In this document: piece by piece, positions 42,524 to 52,212 of the stretch | Layout of the letters: every line of letters begins with the position of its first letter | How positions within the stretch are numbered: the first letter of the stretch is position 1 | Source: Clostridium cavendishii DSM 21758 | GTDB taxonomy: Bacteria > Bacillota > Clostridia > Clostridiales > Clostridiaceae | DNA: 64,000 nucleotides | NCBI RefSeq assembly: GCF_900141845.1 | Contig: NZ_FQZB01000004.1 | Span: 124,001 to 188,000 of the forward strand | Reading direction: 5' to 3' | The notes under the pieces: generated by a model | Told to the model about the DNA's origin: nothing | Databases searched by the model: none | The model's input: the letters and a program-made list of their open reading frames with translations, nothing else | Translations under genes and position numbers: made by a program

Positions 42524-42826
42524 ATGTTAGTTAAATGTATAAACAATAACCTTTGTTCATCAATCACTTTAGGAAAAGAATATTTAGTAATTGAAGAAGG
42601 CGATAAATATTTTGTTGTTGTTGATGATGTTCAAAATGAAATAACAACTAAAAAAGAAAGATTTGTAGTAATAGAAGATAATGATTTGACTAAAAAGGCT
42701 AAAGCTACAATTAATGAATTAAATTATCAGCTAGAAAATGATTTTACTGATATAAAAGACTTTAAAATAAGAAAAAATTCTAAAGGCGAAATTAAAGAAA
42801 TCATAGTAAAATTTAAGTATGAATAA
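42524..42826 (+). CDS. Small hypothetical protein
   Basis: 100 residues, not recognised. The N-terminal half is a short beta-rich module (CINNNLCSSITLGKEYLVIE, KYFVVVDDVQNEITTKKERF) of the type found in small Gram-positive and phage proteins that begin 'TLGKEYxVxxE'. The C-terminal half is helical then beta (KATINELNYQLENDFTDIKD, EIKEIIVKFKYE). No TM. ATG, RBS AGGGGG. Ends in a strong terminator. Confidence 0.65.
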   Translation: MLVKCINNNLCSSITLGKEYLVIEEGDKYFVVVDDVQNEITTKKERFVVIEDNDLTKKAKATINELNYQLENDFTDIKDFKIRKNSKGEIKEIIVKFKYE

Positions 42827-42853
42827 AATTAATTCTTAGTTAGTTATATTGTT

Positions 42854-42892
42854 AATGAATAAGGGAACTTTTTAAAGTTCCCTTATTCATAT
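42854..42892. terminator. Bidirectional terminator
   Basis: AATGAATAAGGGAACTTT / AAAGTTCCCTTATTCATATT, near-perfect stem between the 42524 gene and trpP. Confidence 0.85.
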
Positions 42893-42901
42893 TATTTTGA
42901 C

Positions 42902-43411
42902 TTATGCTTTTATATTACTTCGTTTAAGTGCTAAGGTTACCGATTTATATAAAACTAAACCAGCTATTAGATTTATAAGTGCCGCTGGTAATACTATTCC
43001 TATAAATAATACCTTGAAAGGCGCTGGTAATCCTGCTAGAATCGCTAGTGCTTCTAAAAATACTGTACCACTTATTATTGTACCTAATAGTAATACTATC
43101 CCCATCTTTAAATTATTATTAAGCTTATTTCTTAAAGGTATTAATATAAAATAAATAATATTCGCTGTTATTAGTTTGTCTATAACATTAGGTAGTTGCC
43201 CACCTGGAGTCTTTGTTGTAAGAGCTGTAAATACTCCTGTTATTACAGCAGCTATTAATGTTGTCTTGTAATCTTTATTCATTATTATAATTATAAATAA
43301 CATAGCTAAAGCAAAATCAGGTTGCATTCCTCCAAAACTTGGTGTTATTTGATGTAGTAATGCCCCTATAGCTAAAAGTATAGCATTTAATATCATTTTC
43401 TTTGTATTCAT
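42902..43411 (-). CDS. trpP: Tryptophan transporter
   Basis: 169-residue membrane protein with about five TM helices. KKMILNAILLAIGALLHQIT, GGMQPDFALAMLFIIIIMNK and ALTTKTPGGQLPNVIDKLIT are the hallmarks of the TrpP family, small ECF-S-like tryptophan importers. Control by a tRNA-Trp T-box (UGG specifier) in the leader supports the substrate. ATG at 43411, RBS AGGGAGAG. Confidence 0.9.
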   Translation of the reverse strand: MNTKKMILNAILLAIGALLHQITPSFGGMQPDFALAMLFIIIIMNKDYKTTLIAAVITGVFTALTTKTPGGQLPNVIDKLITANIIYFILIPLRNKLNNNLKMGIVLLLGTIISGTVFLEALAILAGLPAPFKVLFIGIVLPAALINLIAGLVLYKSVTLALKRSNIKA

Positions 43412-43529
43412 ATATAATCTCTCCCTTTAAATTAATAAATTTTACCATTTTATTTCTTATAAAAGAACTTATATTTCATGGCATTACTATCACCCCCTTA
43501 AGTTTATAATTTTTCACCAAATAAAAAAA

Positions 43530-43795
43530 CTCCGTCCTAAACTAATAGGACGGAGATATTATCCGTGGTGCCACCTAATTTGCATATATAAAATATGCCT
43601 CTTAATTCTTTCAGGTACTAACATACCCTATTCCTTATAACGTAGGACTTACGATAACCACTACTCTCCCTTTGGATTTCGATTTACTCCTAGAAGGTCC
43701 ATTCATTATTAATTAAAACTACTTGGATCACACCATCCCAAGCTCTCTTAAAGCTAACTTCATAATTACTATTCCTCATCACTGGATTTCTTTAT
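43530..43795 (-). promoter_or_regulatory. T-box leader, tRNA-Trp specific, with terminator
   Basis: The T-box sequence AGGTGGCACCACGG lies just before the terminator stem CTCCGTCCTA / TAGGACGGAG (43530-43555) and its T7 run. The antiterminator bulge TGGC would pair with GCCA, fitting a tRNA with discriminator G, as tRNA-Trp has. Upstream stem I includes GAATGGACC, with candidate specifier TGG at 43699-43701 (followed by A). Uncharged tRNA-Trp should stabilise the antiterminator and turn on trpP. Confidence 0.88.
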
Positions 43796-43867
43796 TAATT
43801 TACTTTATTATACATTCATTTTATCTTTTTGTCAATAATTCATTTTATTTTTTAAATAATATCAAAT

Positions 43868-43905
43868 AAAAAGTGAATTGTTTAACACAATAACAATTCA
43901 CTTTA
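43868..43905 (-). terminator. Terminator of the GGDEF-EAL gene
   Basis: AAAGTGAATTGTT / AACAATTCACTTT hairpin, minus-strand tail TTATTTG. Confidence 0.8.
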
Positions 43906-43911
43906 TATGTA

Positions 43912-45798
43912 CTAACCTTCTATATATCCTTTTTCCATAAGGTTTAATATTATATCGAAATTTTGAGGTTTACTATAATAATACCCTTGTACAAAATCAC
44001 ATAGCATATCTTTCAAATAATCTACTTGTTCTCTTATTTCTACTCCTTCAGCTACAACTTGTATCCCAAGCTTATGCGAAAGTTGTATTATATTTTCAAC
44101 TATACATTTACCTTTAGCATTATCACCTATCTCAGTAACAAAGCTTCTATCTATCTTTAAAACATCTATAGGTAATTTAGTCAAATAATTAAGTGAAGAA
44201 TACCCTGTTCCAAAATCATCTAAAGCTACACTCATACCTAATTCTTTAACTTTAAGCAATGTTTTTATATTTTCATCAAATGACTTCATAAGTATACTTT
44301 CTGTAATTTCTACCTCAATAAAACTAGGGTCTACTTCATATTTATCTAACAAAATTCTAAAATCTTCTACTATATTACCATCTCTTAATTGTATCTCAGA
44401 AAGATTTAACGCTATTTTAAAATCAGAATATCCAATTTCAATTAATTCTTTACATTTTTTTAATACTTCCTCTATAACAAATCTACCTATAGGAACTATT
44501 AATCTTGTATTTTCGGCCACTGGAATAAATTCTGATGGACTTACAAACCCAAGTTCCTTACTATTCCATCTAATTAAGGCTTCAAATCCACTTATTTTCC
44601 CGTCTTCTAACACTACCTTAGGTTGAAACTGAACATAAAGTTCATCATCCTCTAAAGCGTCTCTTAATCCCTTTTCTAAACTGTAATTTCTAGCAAGCTC
44701 CTCTGAAATTTCATCATTAAAAAACTGATATCTACTTTTTCCATTTCCTTTCGCCTTATACATAGCTGCATCAGCTTGTTTTAAAAGCATATCATAATTA
44801 TCTGCATCTGTAGGAAAAAGTGTTACACCTATACTTGCTGAACTATAAATTGATTTTTCTTTTATCTTAATAGGTCTATTAAATATATTTATAAGGTTTT
44901 TCGCTACAGCATGAATCTCCGATATATCATCAAAATCCTTTATAAATATTACAAACTCATCTCCACCAAATCTACAAAGCATATCTTTATCTTTATTTAT
45001 CATTTTTTCAAAACTTGTTGCTATCTTCTTTAGAAGTTCATCACCGTAATCATGCCCATAAGAATCATTTACATATTTAAAATTGTCAATATCTATAAAT
45101 ATTAATGCTGCTTTTTTCCCCTTATTTTTCTTTATAAATTTTTTTGCATGTTTTTTAAAATAATTTCTATTATATAAACCAGTAATTCCATCGAAATAAC
45201 TCATATATAATATTTTATCTTCATTCATTTTTTTTTCTGTTATATCATATAAACTTCCTGATATACTAGTAACCTTACCAAACTCATCTCTTCTAGCATT
45301 AACTTTAAGCCTAATCCATTTTATTTCACCTTTATTAGTAGTTATTCTGTGATTATCTTCAAATAAGGTTCCTTCTTTATCATTACAAAATTTATAAAAA
45401 TATTTTTCTAATTTAACTCTATCATCTTCTATTACATATTTAAACCAATCTTCACAACAAGTCATATTTAAATTGTCGTTTTCATCTATATCAAGTAATT
45501 CTCTAACATTATAACTTATATCAAAATTGCCATTGGCTTTATCACAATATACTAGAGTATCTCCTATACCATCAATAGTTTGTATGAATTTATTATTTTG
45601 TTCTAACAACTTATCATTTGAATTTTTTAACATTTTCTTTTCATTGTATAACTTTAAAATATATAAACACATCACAATCAAGATAAGAATACTTTCTATT
45701 ATAATATAACGACTATCGCCTTTTGTTTCCCATAAAACTCCTGTAAGAACTATAATTATAAAAATTAATGCCATTACTTTTTTACTCTCATTATTCAA
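43912..45798 (-). CDS. Membrane-bound PAS-GGDEF-EAL c-di-GMP protein
   Basis: 628 residues. Two TM helices at ~8-50 (VMALIFIIIVLTGVLWETKG, IIIESILILIVMCLYILKLY), coiled coil, PAS domain ~65-190 (FDISYNVRELLDIDENDNLN, WIRLKVNARRDEFGKVTSIS, GSLYDITEKK). GGDEF ~195-365 with intact RFGGDEF; the inhibitory site is KDKD instead of RxxD, so product inhibition is probably weak. EAL ~375-620: FEALIRWN, NLSEIQLRD, EVEITESIL, ALDDFGTGYSSLNYL, KIDRSFV and VVAEGVE keep the metal and catalytic residues, so phosphodiesterase activity is expected. Both domains look active; the net direction is unknown. ATG at 45798, RBS GGAGGG. Confidence 0.9.
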   Translation of the reverse strand: MNNESKKVMALIFIIIVLTGVLWETKGDSRYIIIESILILIVMCLYILKLYNEKKMLKNSNDKLLEQNNKFIQTIDGIGDTLVYCDKANGNFDISYNVRELLDIDENDNLNMTCCEDWFKYVIEDDRVKLEKYFYKFCNDKEGTLFEDNHRITTNKGEIKWIRLKVNARRDEFGKVTSISGSLYDITEKKMNEDKILYMSYFDGITGLYNRNYFKKHAKKFIKKNKGKKAALIFIDIDNFKYVNDSYGHDYGDELLKKIATSFEKMINKDKDMLCRFGGDEFVIFIKDFDDISEIHAVAKNLINIFNRPIKIKEKSIYSSASIGVTLFPTDADNYDMLLKQADAAMYKAKGNGKSRYQFFNDEISEELARNYSLEKGLRDALEDDELYVQFQPKVVLEDGKISGFEALIRWNSKELGFVSPSEFIPVAENTRLIVPIGRFVIEEVLKKCKELIEIGYSDFKIALNLSEIQLRDGNIVEDFRILLDKYEVDPSFIEVEITESILMKSFDENIKTLLKVKELGMSVALDDFGTGYSSLNYLTKLPIDVLKIDRSFVTEIGDNAKGKCIVENIIQLSHKLGIQVVAEGVEIREQVDYLKDMLCDFVQGYYYSKPQNFDIILNLMEKGYIEG

Positions 45799-45857
45799 AA
45801 TAGTCCCTCCACATAAATCCTTTAGTAAATCAATTTTAATATCAATCTATCTTAACC

Positions 45858-45962
45858 CTATTTTTCGGAGTTCTTTTTCTTTTTCTTATCTTCAATTAAT
45901 GATACAACTAATGCTGTAGATGCTAATACTAATAATGCCAATTTTCCTTTTTTCACCTTCAT
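45858..45962 (-). CDS. 34-residue single-TM peptide
   Basis: Starts ATG 45962 with RBS GGAAAGGAGTG. The peptide is MKVKKGKLALLVLASTALVV then SLIEDKKKKKNSEK: basic start, one hydrophobic helix, Lys-rich end. Not recognised. It could be a small membrane peptide or a toxin-like product. Good RBS and amino-acid composition support translation, but no homologue evidence is available here. Confidence 0.55.
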   Translation of the reverse strand: MKVKKGKLALLVLASTALVVSLIEDKKKKKNSEK

Positions 45963-46043
45963 AAAATTCACTCCTTTCCATAATTTAATTATAGTAAAAA
46001 ATTTAATATATTAAAATGATACTTCAATAAATTAACATAAATT

Positions 46044-47003
46044 TTATAATATCTTTTTAGATATCCACTCAAAATTGCCCATACTCTCTTCTACAAACTT
46101 TAAACTCATACTAGGATGTATAGTTTCTTCATGCGAAATAGTTATGTTAGACATAGTTATAGCAAATTTAACTGTATCTTCAATACTAAGTTCATTCATA
46201 TATCCATATCCAAGACCTGCAACAAAAGAATCTCCTGCACCTGTAACATTTTTCACTGTTACATTTTTAGCTTTAGTCTTACCACATTCTTTTCCATCGT
46301 AGTAAAATATTCCATCCTCATCTAAAGATATAAATACCTTTTTAACTCCTAATCCTATAAAATATTCACAAGCCTTTTTTAAATCATCATCATCTTGTAT
46401 TGGGAAACCTGCAAGTATCTCCGCTTCATGTCTATTAGGCTTTATTGTATGAAAATATTTTATTAAATGTTTAACCCAACTAGCCTTTTCTGCAGAAACA
46501 GGATCTAAAACAAAATTTGTTTTGTGTCTAAAATTAGTAAGTAAATACTCCATAATAACAGGATTATCTGCATCTAAAAAAGTATATTCTGCATTTTCTA
46601 TAAGCTCTTTCTTAGAATCTACAAATTCTGTAGTCATAGCATCTATACTACTCATATCAGCTATAGCCGAAACCATTTCACCTCTTTCGTCTAATATAGC
46701 TAAATATGTAGGTGTTGATTTTCCTTTTATTATCATAGAATTAGTCATATCATAACCAATTTCAGCTCCATGCTCTAACATATTCTTCCCGGTTTCATCA
46801 TCTCCTAATATAGATATAAATTGTGTATTTACGCCTACTCTTGCCATATTTTCAGCAATATTTCTACAAACTCCTCCAAATGACATTTTAACCTTTCCTG
46901 GTGTAGAGTTATATGGTCTATAGTTTGCACTACTAAATCCAAAAATATCTACAACTGATGCTCCGAAAACTAATAAATATGGCTCTTTTACGTTCATGTC
47001 CAA
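46044..47003 (-). CDS. PfkB-family sugar kinase, pseudouridine-kinase-like
   Basis: Ribokinase-fold kinase of 319 residues. MSFGGVCRNIAENMARVGVN is the N-terminal substrate signature; ISILGDDETGKNMLEHGAEI and TPTYLAILDERGEMVSAIAD follow; NVTGAGDSFVAGLGYGYMNE is the anion-hole and catalytic Asp motif. The variants GGVxRNIAEN and the 'DERGEMVSAIADMSSID' stretch are those of PsuK (YeiC-like) pseudouridine kinases. The usual partner PsuG is absent from the neighbourhood, so the assignment stays tentative. RBS AGGAGG precedes a TTG (47003) and an ATG two codons on (46997); either may be used. Probably co-transcribed after the DUF4250 gene. Confidence 0.78.
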   Translation of the reverse strand: MDMNVKEPYLLVFGASVVDIFGFSSANYRPYNSTPGKVKMSFGGVCRNIAENMARVGVNTQFISILGDDETGKNMLEHGAEIGYDMTNSMIIKGKSTPTYLAILDERGEMVSAIADMSSIDAMTTEFVDSKKELIENAEYTFLDADNPVIMEYLLTNFRHKTNFVLDPVSAEKASWVKHLIKYFHTIKPNRHEAEILAGFPIQDDDDLKKACEYFIGLGVKKVFISLDEDGIFYYDGKECGKTKAKNVTVKNVTGAGDSFVAGLGYGYMNELSIEDTVKFAITMSNITISHEETIHPSMSLKFVEESMGNFEWISKKIL

Positions 47004-47036
47004 AATTCCTCCTAAAAATGCTAGCCTTTTTTATTG

Positions 47037-47234
47037 CTATTTTTTTATAAATTGATTATTACTTTTTTGATATATGTATTTATCTTCATTTAACCTATTG
47101 ATTAAAGTTCCTTCACTTATATCCATATCATAACATAAAGCTTCAATAGAAGGATAATTATCCCTAAGCTTCATATTAACAATGCTTAATAATATATTTA
47201 TATCCATAGTCCCAATATTTTCATTGTTTAACAT
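47037..47234 (-). CDS. DUF4250 small protein
   Basis: 65 residues. TMDINILLSIVNMKLRDNYP, SIEALCYDMDISEGTLINRL, then NEDKYIYQKSNNQFI match the DUF4250 family of clostridia, whose core resembles a helix-turn-helix. Possibly DNA-binding; function unknown. 33 bases before the PfkB-type kinase, so it may be the first gene of that unit. ATG at 47234, RBS GGGAGG. Confidence 0.8.
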   Translation of the reverse strand: MLNNENIGTMDINILLSIVNMKLRDNYPSIEALCYDMDISEGTLINRLNEDKYIYQKSNNQFIKK

Positions 47235-47290
47235 AATTACCTCCCAACTATAAGTAAAAATCCAAATTTTAATTTTACTATTTGAACTTA

Positions 47291-47316
47291 CTCCTATGAA
47301 TAATAGTGAATAGGAG
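47291..47316. other. Inverted repeat upstream of the DUF4250 gene
   Basis: CTCCTAT-N12-ATAGGAG, 57 bases before the start. Could be an operator. The remaining 47317-47547 is AT-rich and shows nothing else. Confidence 0.35.
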
Positions 47317-47547
47317 TTTCATTTATTAATATAATTATTATATAAAAATATATAAAATACAAGACTATTTAAACTTTTAATAGCCAAAAATGAATCTGAA
47401 CATAGTTCTATATATTATTATTTCTCTAAATTTAATTATTACTAACAAAAAACACTATTAAATTTCTATTAATTCAATAGCATTTTTAATGTATAATAAG
47501 CTATACATTAGAATATATAACTAATATTTTATCCTATATTAATTATA

Positions 47548-47585
47548 CCCTATAAAGTAAAAATGAAAACTTCTACTTTATAGGG
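47548..47585 (-). terminator. Terminator of the ABC exporter operon
   Basis: CCCTATAAAGTAGAAG / CTTTATAGGG-type hairpin just after the second ABC gene. Confidence 0.75.
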
Positions 47586-47610
47586 CCTCTATATTTAAAA
47601 TTAAATTTAA

Positions 47611-49473
47611 TTAAATAGCTTCCTCAATATCAAATTGGCTATTGTAAAGATTAGCATATACACCTTCTTTAGCTAGAAGCTCAGTATGAGTGCCTTGTTC
47701 AACAATATCTCCATTAGCCATAACAAGTATTAAATCTGCATCACGTATTGTTGATAAACGATGAGCTATTATGAAACTTGTTCTATCTTTCATTAGATTA
47801 TTCATAGCCTTTTGAATTTGTACTTCAGTACGAGTATCAACAGAACTTGTAGCTTCATCTAGAATAAGTATCTTAGGATCAGCAAGTATAGCTCTTGCTA
47901 TAGTTAATAATTGTTTTTGACCTTGTGATACATTAGAAGCTTCTTCATTTAATACCATGTCATATCCATCTGGTAGAGTATGAACAAAACTGTCAACATG
48001 TGCAGCCTTTGCAGCTGTTATAACTTCTTCTTTAGTTGCATCAAGACGTCCATATTGAATATTTTCCATGATTGTGCCATTATATAACCAAGTATCTTGT
48101 AAAACCATACCAAACATTGAACGTAAATCATTACGAGTAAAATCTTTTATATTGTGACCATCTATAAGGATTTCTCCACTATTTACATCGTAAAAACGCA
48201 TTAATAGTTTTATCATAGTAGTTTTACCAGCACCAGTAGGTCCTACAATAGCAACCTTTTGCCCTGGTTTTATTGAAGCTGAAAAATCATTTATTATAAT
48301 TTTATCTTCATTATATCCAAAATGTACATCTTTAAATTCAACACTTCCAGAAATATTATCAGTTGCCTCTGGATTAGTTGTTTCAGGAACTTCTTCATTT
48401 TCTTCTAAAAATTCAAAAACACGTTCAGCAGAAGCTGCTGTTTGTTGAAGTATATTTGAAATATTTGCAATTTGAGTTAAAGGCTGATTAAACTGACGCA
48501 CGTATTGAATAAACGCCTGAATATCACCAACTTGTATAGTTCCTTTTGCTGCAAGCCATCCTCCAAAAATACATACTGCTACATAACCTAAGTTTCCTAC
48601 AAAACCCATTAGAGGCATCATTATGCTAGTTAAAAATTGTGATTTCCATGCTACAGTGAAAAGTTTATCATTCATCTTATTAAACTTTTTAACACTCTCT
48701 TTTTCACCATTAAAAGCTTTCATTACAACATGGCCACTATACATTTCTTCAACATGACCATTTAAATTTCCAAGATAATCTTGTTGTTGCTTAAAAAACT
48801 TTTGAGAATTCTTAACTATGACCCCTATAAGTATCATTGATAACGGAATTACACAAAGTGCTACAAGGGTTAATTGCCAGTTAATACTAAGCATCATGCC
48901 AAGTATTCCGACTACAGTTACAACTGAAGTAATAATCTGACTTAAACTTTGATTAAGAGTTTGGCTAAGTGTATCAACATCATTAGTAACACGAGATAAC
49001 ACTTCACCATGGTTTGTTCCATCAAAATATTTAAGTGGCATACGATTAATTTTTTCAGAAATACTTTTTCTAAAGTTATAACTTACCTTCATAGAAACAC
49101 TAGACATTATCCATCCTTGAATATAACTAAATACTGAACTTATCACGTATAAAGCTATAAGTAGTAATACTATGTTTTTTATATAATCAAAATCAATATC
49201 ACCAGTATTCGAAATTTTACCCATTATTCCTTCAAAAAGCTTTGTTGTTGCTTTTCCCATTATTTTAGGACCAGCAATAGAGAAAATAGTGCTTGCTATT
49301 GCAAATACAAATACTATAAACATTGAATATTTATATACACTTAAATAAGAAATAAGCTTTTTCATTGTTCCTTTAAAGTCACGTGCTTTTTCTCCACCTT
49401 GCATCATAGGACCACCGGGTCCACCCATTTTCCCTTGTCTTTTAGGTCCTTTCATATTCTCTTTTGAACTCAT
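47611..49473 (-). CDS. ABC exporter half-transporter, catalytic-Walker-B subunit
   Basis: 620 residues: TM domain with six helices (~40-330), nucleotide-binding domain ~375-615. Walker A GPTGAGKTT, Walker B KILILDEATSSVD with catalytic Glu, and H-loop FIIAHRLSTI are canonical, but the signature is VSQGQ instead of LSGGQ. This complements the partner at 49470, so the pair forms one good and one degenerate ATP site, as in LmrCD and TM287/288 heterodimers. N-terminal Gly/Met-rich stretch (QGKMGGPGGPMMQGGEKARD). ATG overlaps the stop of the partner gene (ATGA). Likely multidrug or lipid export; MarR-controlled. Confidence 0.92.
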   Translation of the reverse strand: MSSKENMKGPKRQGKMGGPGGPMMQGGEKARDFKGTMKKLISYLSVYKYSMFIVFVFAIASTIFSIAGPKIMGKATTKLFEGIMGKISNTGDIDFDYIKNIVLLLIALYVISSVFSYIQGWIMSSVSMKVSYNFRKSISEKINRMPLKYFDGTNHGEVLSRVTNDVDTLSQTLNQSLSQIITSVVTVVGILGMMLSINWQLTLVALCVIPLSMILIGVIVKNSQKFFKQQQDYLGNLNGHVEEMYSGHVVMKAFNGEKESVKKFNKMNDKLFTVAWKSQFLTSIMMPLMGFVGNLGYVAVCIFGGWLAAKGTIQVGDIQAFIQYVRQFNQPLTQIANISNILQQTAASAERVFEFLEENEEVPETTNPEATDNISGSVEFKDVHFGYNEDKIIINDFSASIKPGQKVAIVGPTGAGKTTMIKLLMRFYDVNSGEILIDGHNIKDFTRNDLRSMFGMVLQDTWLYNGTIMENIQYGRLDATKEEVITAAKAAHVDSFVHTLPDGYDMVLNEEASNVSQGQKQLLTIARAILADPKILILDEATSSVDTRTEVQIQKAMNNLMKDRTSFIIAHRLSTIRDADLILVMANGDIVEQGTHTELLAKEGVYANLYNSQFDIEEAI

Positions 49474-51707
49474 GATAATTCCTCCTTTGACAACTGAGAT
49501 AGAGCAATTTCTTGATAAGTTTTACAGTTTTCCATAAGTTCATCGTGTGTACCAATACCAACTATCTTTCCTTCATCAAGAACTACTATTTGTTCAGCAT
49601 TCATAATAGTAGAAATACGTTGAGCAACTATTAAAAATGTGCTAGAAGAAACTGTTTCTTTAAGAGCTTTTCTTAAAGCTGAATCTGTTTTAAAATCAAG
49701 AGCTGAAAAACTATCATCAAATATATATATAGGAGCTTTCTTTACAAGAGCACGCGCAATAGATAATCTTTGCTTTTGTCCTCCCGAAACATTACTTCCT
49801 CCTTGGGAAATATCACTTTCAAAACCTTCTGGTTTTTCGTCTATAAATTGCATTGCTTGAGCTATCTTAGCTGCATTCTTTATATCTTCAGCACTTGCAT
49901 TTTTATCACCATATTTTATATTAGATTCAATGGTTCCTTGGAATAGTGAACCCTTTTGAGGAACATAACCTATTTGTTCGCGTAAATCATGTTGTGTTAC
50001 AGTTTTAATATCTACTCCATCTATTAGTATTTCTCCAGAAGTTATATCATAAAATCTTGGAATTAAATTTACTAAAGTAGACTTACCACAGCCTGTAGAA
50101 CCTATAAATGCTGTAGTTTGACCAGATAATGCTTTAAAACTTATATTATCAAGTGCATTTCCTTCAGCACCAGGATATTTAAAGCAAACATCTTTAAACT
50201 CTATGCCTCCTTTAACTGGCTTTGTAAAAGTTTGTGGATTAACAGGATCTAAAATAGTAATTTCAGTATCTAAAACTTCTGAAATTCTTTGTCCCGAAAC
50301 AGAAGCTCTTGGAATCATTATAAACATGAATGACATCATAAGAAATGCAAAAATAATTTGCATAGCATATTGCATAAATGCCATCATATCACCAACTTGC
50401 ATACTTGAATCAGCTATTTTATGAGCACCAACCCATATAATAAGAATAGTTGCACCATTCATTACAAGCATCATAACTGGGAATAATACTATCATGATAC
50501 GATTCACAAATAAATTTGTATTAGTAAGATCTTTATTTACTTCATCAAATCTGTTTTCCTCAAACTTTTGAGTATTAAATGCTCTTATTACCATCATTCC
50601 TGATAGATTTTCTCTAGTAACTAGGTTAAGTTTATCAACAAGTTTTTGAATAACTTTAAATTTAGGAATAGCAATTGAAAATACTGTTACAATTAATCCT
50701 AAAAGAATAACAACAGCTAACGCAATAATCCATGACATAGATGGGCTTTTATGAATAGCTTTTATCACTCCACCTATACCTAAAATTGGAGCATATATTA
50801 TCATTCTTATAGCCATTACAACAAGTGTTTGTATTTGCGTAATATCATTAGTAGTTCTTGTTAATAATGAAGCTGTAGAGAATTTATCAAATTCATTATT
50901 TGAAAAGCTTTCTACTTTAGTAAAAACATATTTACGTAAATTGCTAGCTAATCCTGCTGCTGTTCTTGAAGCTAAAAGTCCAACTATTACGGTACAAACT
51001 GCACCAAATAGTGAAATACCCAACATTATTAAGCCAGTATGGATAATATAATCTCTTTCTATTTTAGATGTATCCATACCTAAAGCTGAATATTCTGCTT
51101 TAACAGACTTAGATGCAGCTTGAGTAATCATAGTATCGCCTAAAGATACAAACTTTTTATTCATATCATCTGTAATTTTTGAGCGTTCAGCTTCTGGAAG
51201 TTTAGAAAAAATCATAAATAAATCGGTCTTTTCTGGAACCTTTCTACCATTTAGATCTATCATTCCATCTTTAGCTTGAGATTTTAAATTTTCCACACCA
51301 GAAACAGCTAAAAATGCCTTTCCTAAAGGTATATTTATTTTATCAATTTCTGATTTACTAATATCATTTAGTACAAAAATATTTTCCTTTTCTAATGCTG
51401 GATAATCTTTAACATATTTTGAATACTCAGAACTTTCCTTTGTAATTAACGTATAATCACTTAATATCTCTTTTTTTTCATCAGGATTCATGAAAATCGA
51501 AAGTTTATTCATTTCACCTTCTCTTACTGCCTTTGGAACTGAGTTTTCAACTCCTCCTTGTTGAATTCCTACGTTTACAATATTAGACATGTAATCTGGT
51601 AATGATAGATCACACATTGCTTGAATAAATAGTAGTATTATTGCAAGAAATATTAATGAAACAAATGGTTTAAGATGTTTTAGTAGTTTGCTCAATTTAA
51701 CAATCAA
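49470..51707 (-). CDS. ABC exporter half-transporter with large extracellular insert, degenerate Walker B
   Basis: 745 residues, about 130 longer than its partner because an extracellular domain (~40-210: VNVGIQQGGVENSVPKAVRE, MTIDLNGR-type beta/alpha region) is inserted between TM1 and TM2. NBD ~500-740: Walker A GSTGCGKST, signature VSGGQ intact, but Walker B is PIYIFDDSFSALD (Asp for Glu) and the H-loop His is Gln (LIVAQRISTI). Together with the partner's VSQGQ these make the non-hydrolysing site. The insert is typical of a clostridial branch of heterodimeric exporters; its role is unknown. Start at 51707; co-transcribed 33 bases after marR. Confidence 0.92.
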   Translation of the reverse strand: MIVKLSKLLKHLKPFVSLIFLAIILLFIQAMCDLSLPDYMSNIVNVGIQQGGVENSVPKAVREGEMNKLSIFMNPDEKKEILSDYTLITKESSEYSKYVKDYPALEKENIFVLNDISKSEIDKINIPLGKAFLAVSGVENLKSQAKDGMIDLNGRKVPEKTDLFMIFSKLPEAERSKITDDMNKKFVSLGDTMITQAASKSVKAEYSALGMDTSKIERDYIIHTGLIMLGISLFGAVCTVIVGLLASRTAAGLASNLRKYVFTKVESFSNNEFDKFSTASLLTRTTNDITQIQTLVVMAIRMIIYAPILGIGGVIKAIHKSPSMSWIIALAVVILLGLIVTVFSIAIPKFKVIQKLVDKLNLVTRENLSGMMVIRAFNTQKFEENRFDEVNKDLTNTNLFVNRIMIVLFPVMMLVMNGATILIIWVGAHKIADSSMQVGDMMAFMQYAMQIIFAFLMMSFMFIMIPRASVSGQRISEVLDTEITILDPVNPQTFTKPVKGGIEFKDVCFKYPGAEGNALDNISFKALSGQTTAFIGSTGCGKSTLVNLIPRFYDITSGEILIDGVDIKTVTQHDLREQIGYVPQKGSLFQGTIESNIKYGDKNASAEDIKNAAKIAQAMQFIDEKPEGFESDISQGGSNVSGGQKQRLSIARALVKKAPIYIFDDSFSALDFKTDSALRKALKETVSSSTFLIVAQRISTIMNAEQIVVLDEGKIVGIGTHDELMENCKTYQEIALSQLSKEELS

Positions 51708-51740
51708 CTCCTTAGTCTAATATTTTTAATGTATGTAAAG

Positions 51741-52193
51741 TTAAAACTTTATATCTTCATCTACTACTTCTAAAAGATTGTCTTTCATTTGCATAAATAG
51801 ACGCCTAATTATTATAAGTTCTTCTTGAGTAAAGTTTTTAAAACATATTTCTTGTGCTTCTTTAGTTATTTCCTTTACTTTTTCACAAGTTTCTCTTCCT
51901 TTATCAGTAATAAACACCCTAGAAACCCTCTGATCATCTTTGTCTGGCTTTCTAGTTACAAGCTCTGCTTTTTCCATTCTTGAAAGCATAACTGTAATTG
52001 TAGCTGGTTTTACTTTTATTTTGTCGGCTAACTCTTTTTGACTTTGTCCATCTTTAAAATAAAGTGAAAAAAGCACAGGTGGTTGCCCAGGATAAATACC
52101 TATCTTATCTAGCATACCGTGCATTGTTCTATAATGTAATTTGATTACGCGATAAAAAACACTGTACAACGAATCATCATTAAAACACTTCAT
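51741..52193 (-). CDS. MarR-family repressor
   Basis: 150 residues. Winged helix: PPVLFSLYFKDGQSQKELAD, KIKVKPATITVMLSRMEKAE, LVTRKPDKDDQRVSRVFITD, with the typical D-x-R wing. N- and C-terminal dimer helices. First gene of the operon with the two ABC genes, so the exporter should be induced when an antimicrobial or metabolite releases MarR. Two matching palindromes flank and overlap its promoter. ATG at 52193, RBS TGGAGG. Confidence 0.92.
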   Translation of the reverse strand: MKCFNDDSLYSVFYRVIKLHYRTMHGMLDKIGIYPGQPPVLFSLYFKDGQSQKELADKIKVKPATITVMLSRMEKAELVTRKPDKDDQRVSRVFITDKGRETCEKVKEITKEAQEICFKNFTQEELIIIRRLFMQMKDNLLEVVDEDIKF

Positions 52194-52212
52194 AAACTAC
52201 CTCCAAAATTAA

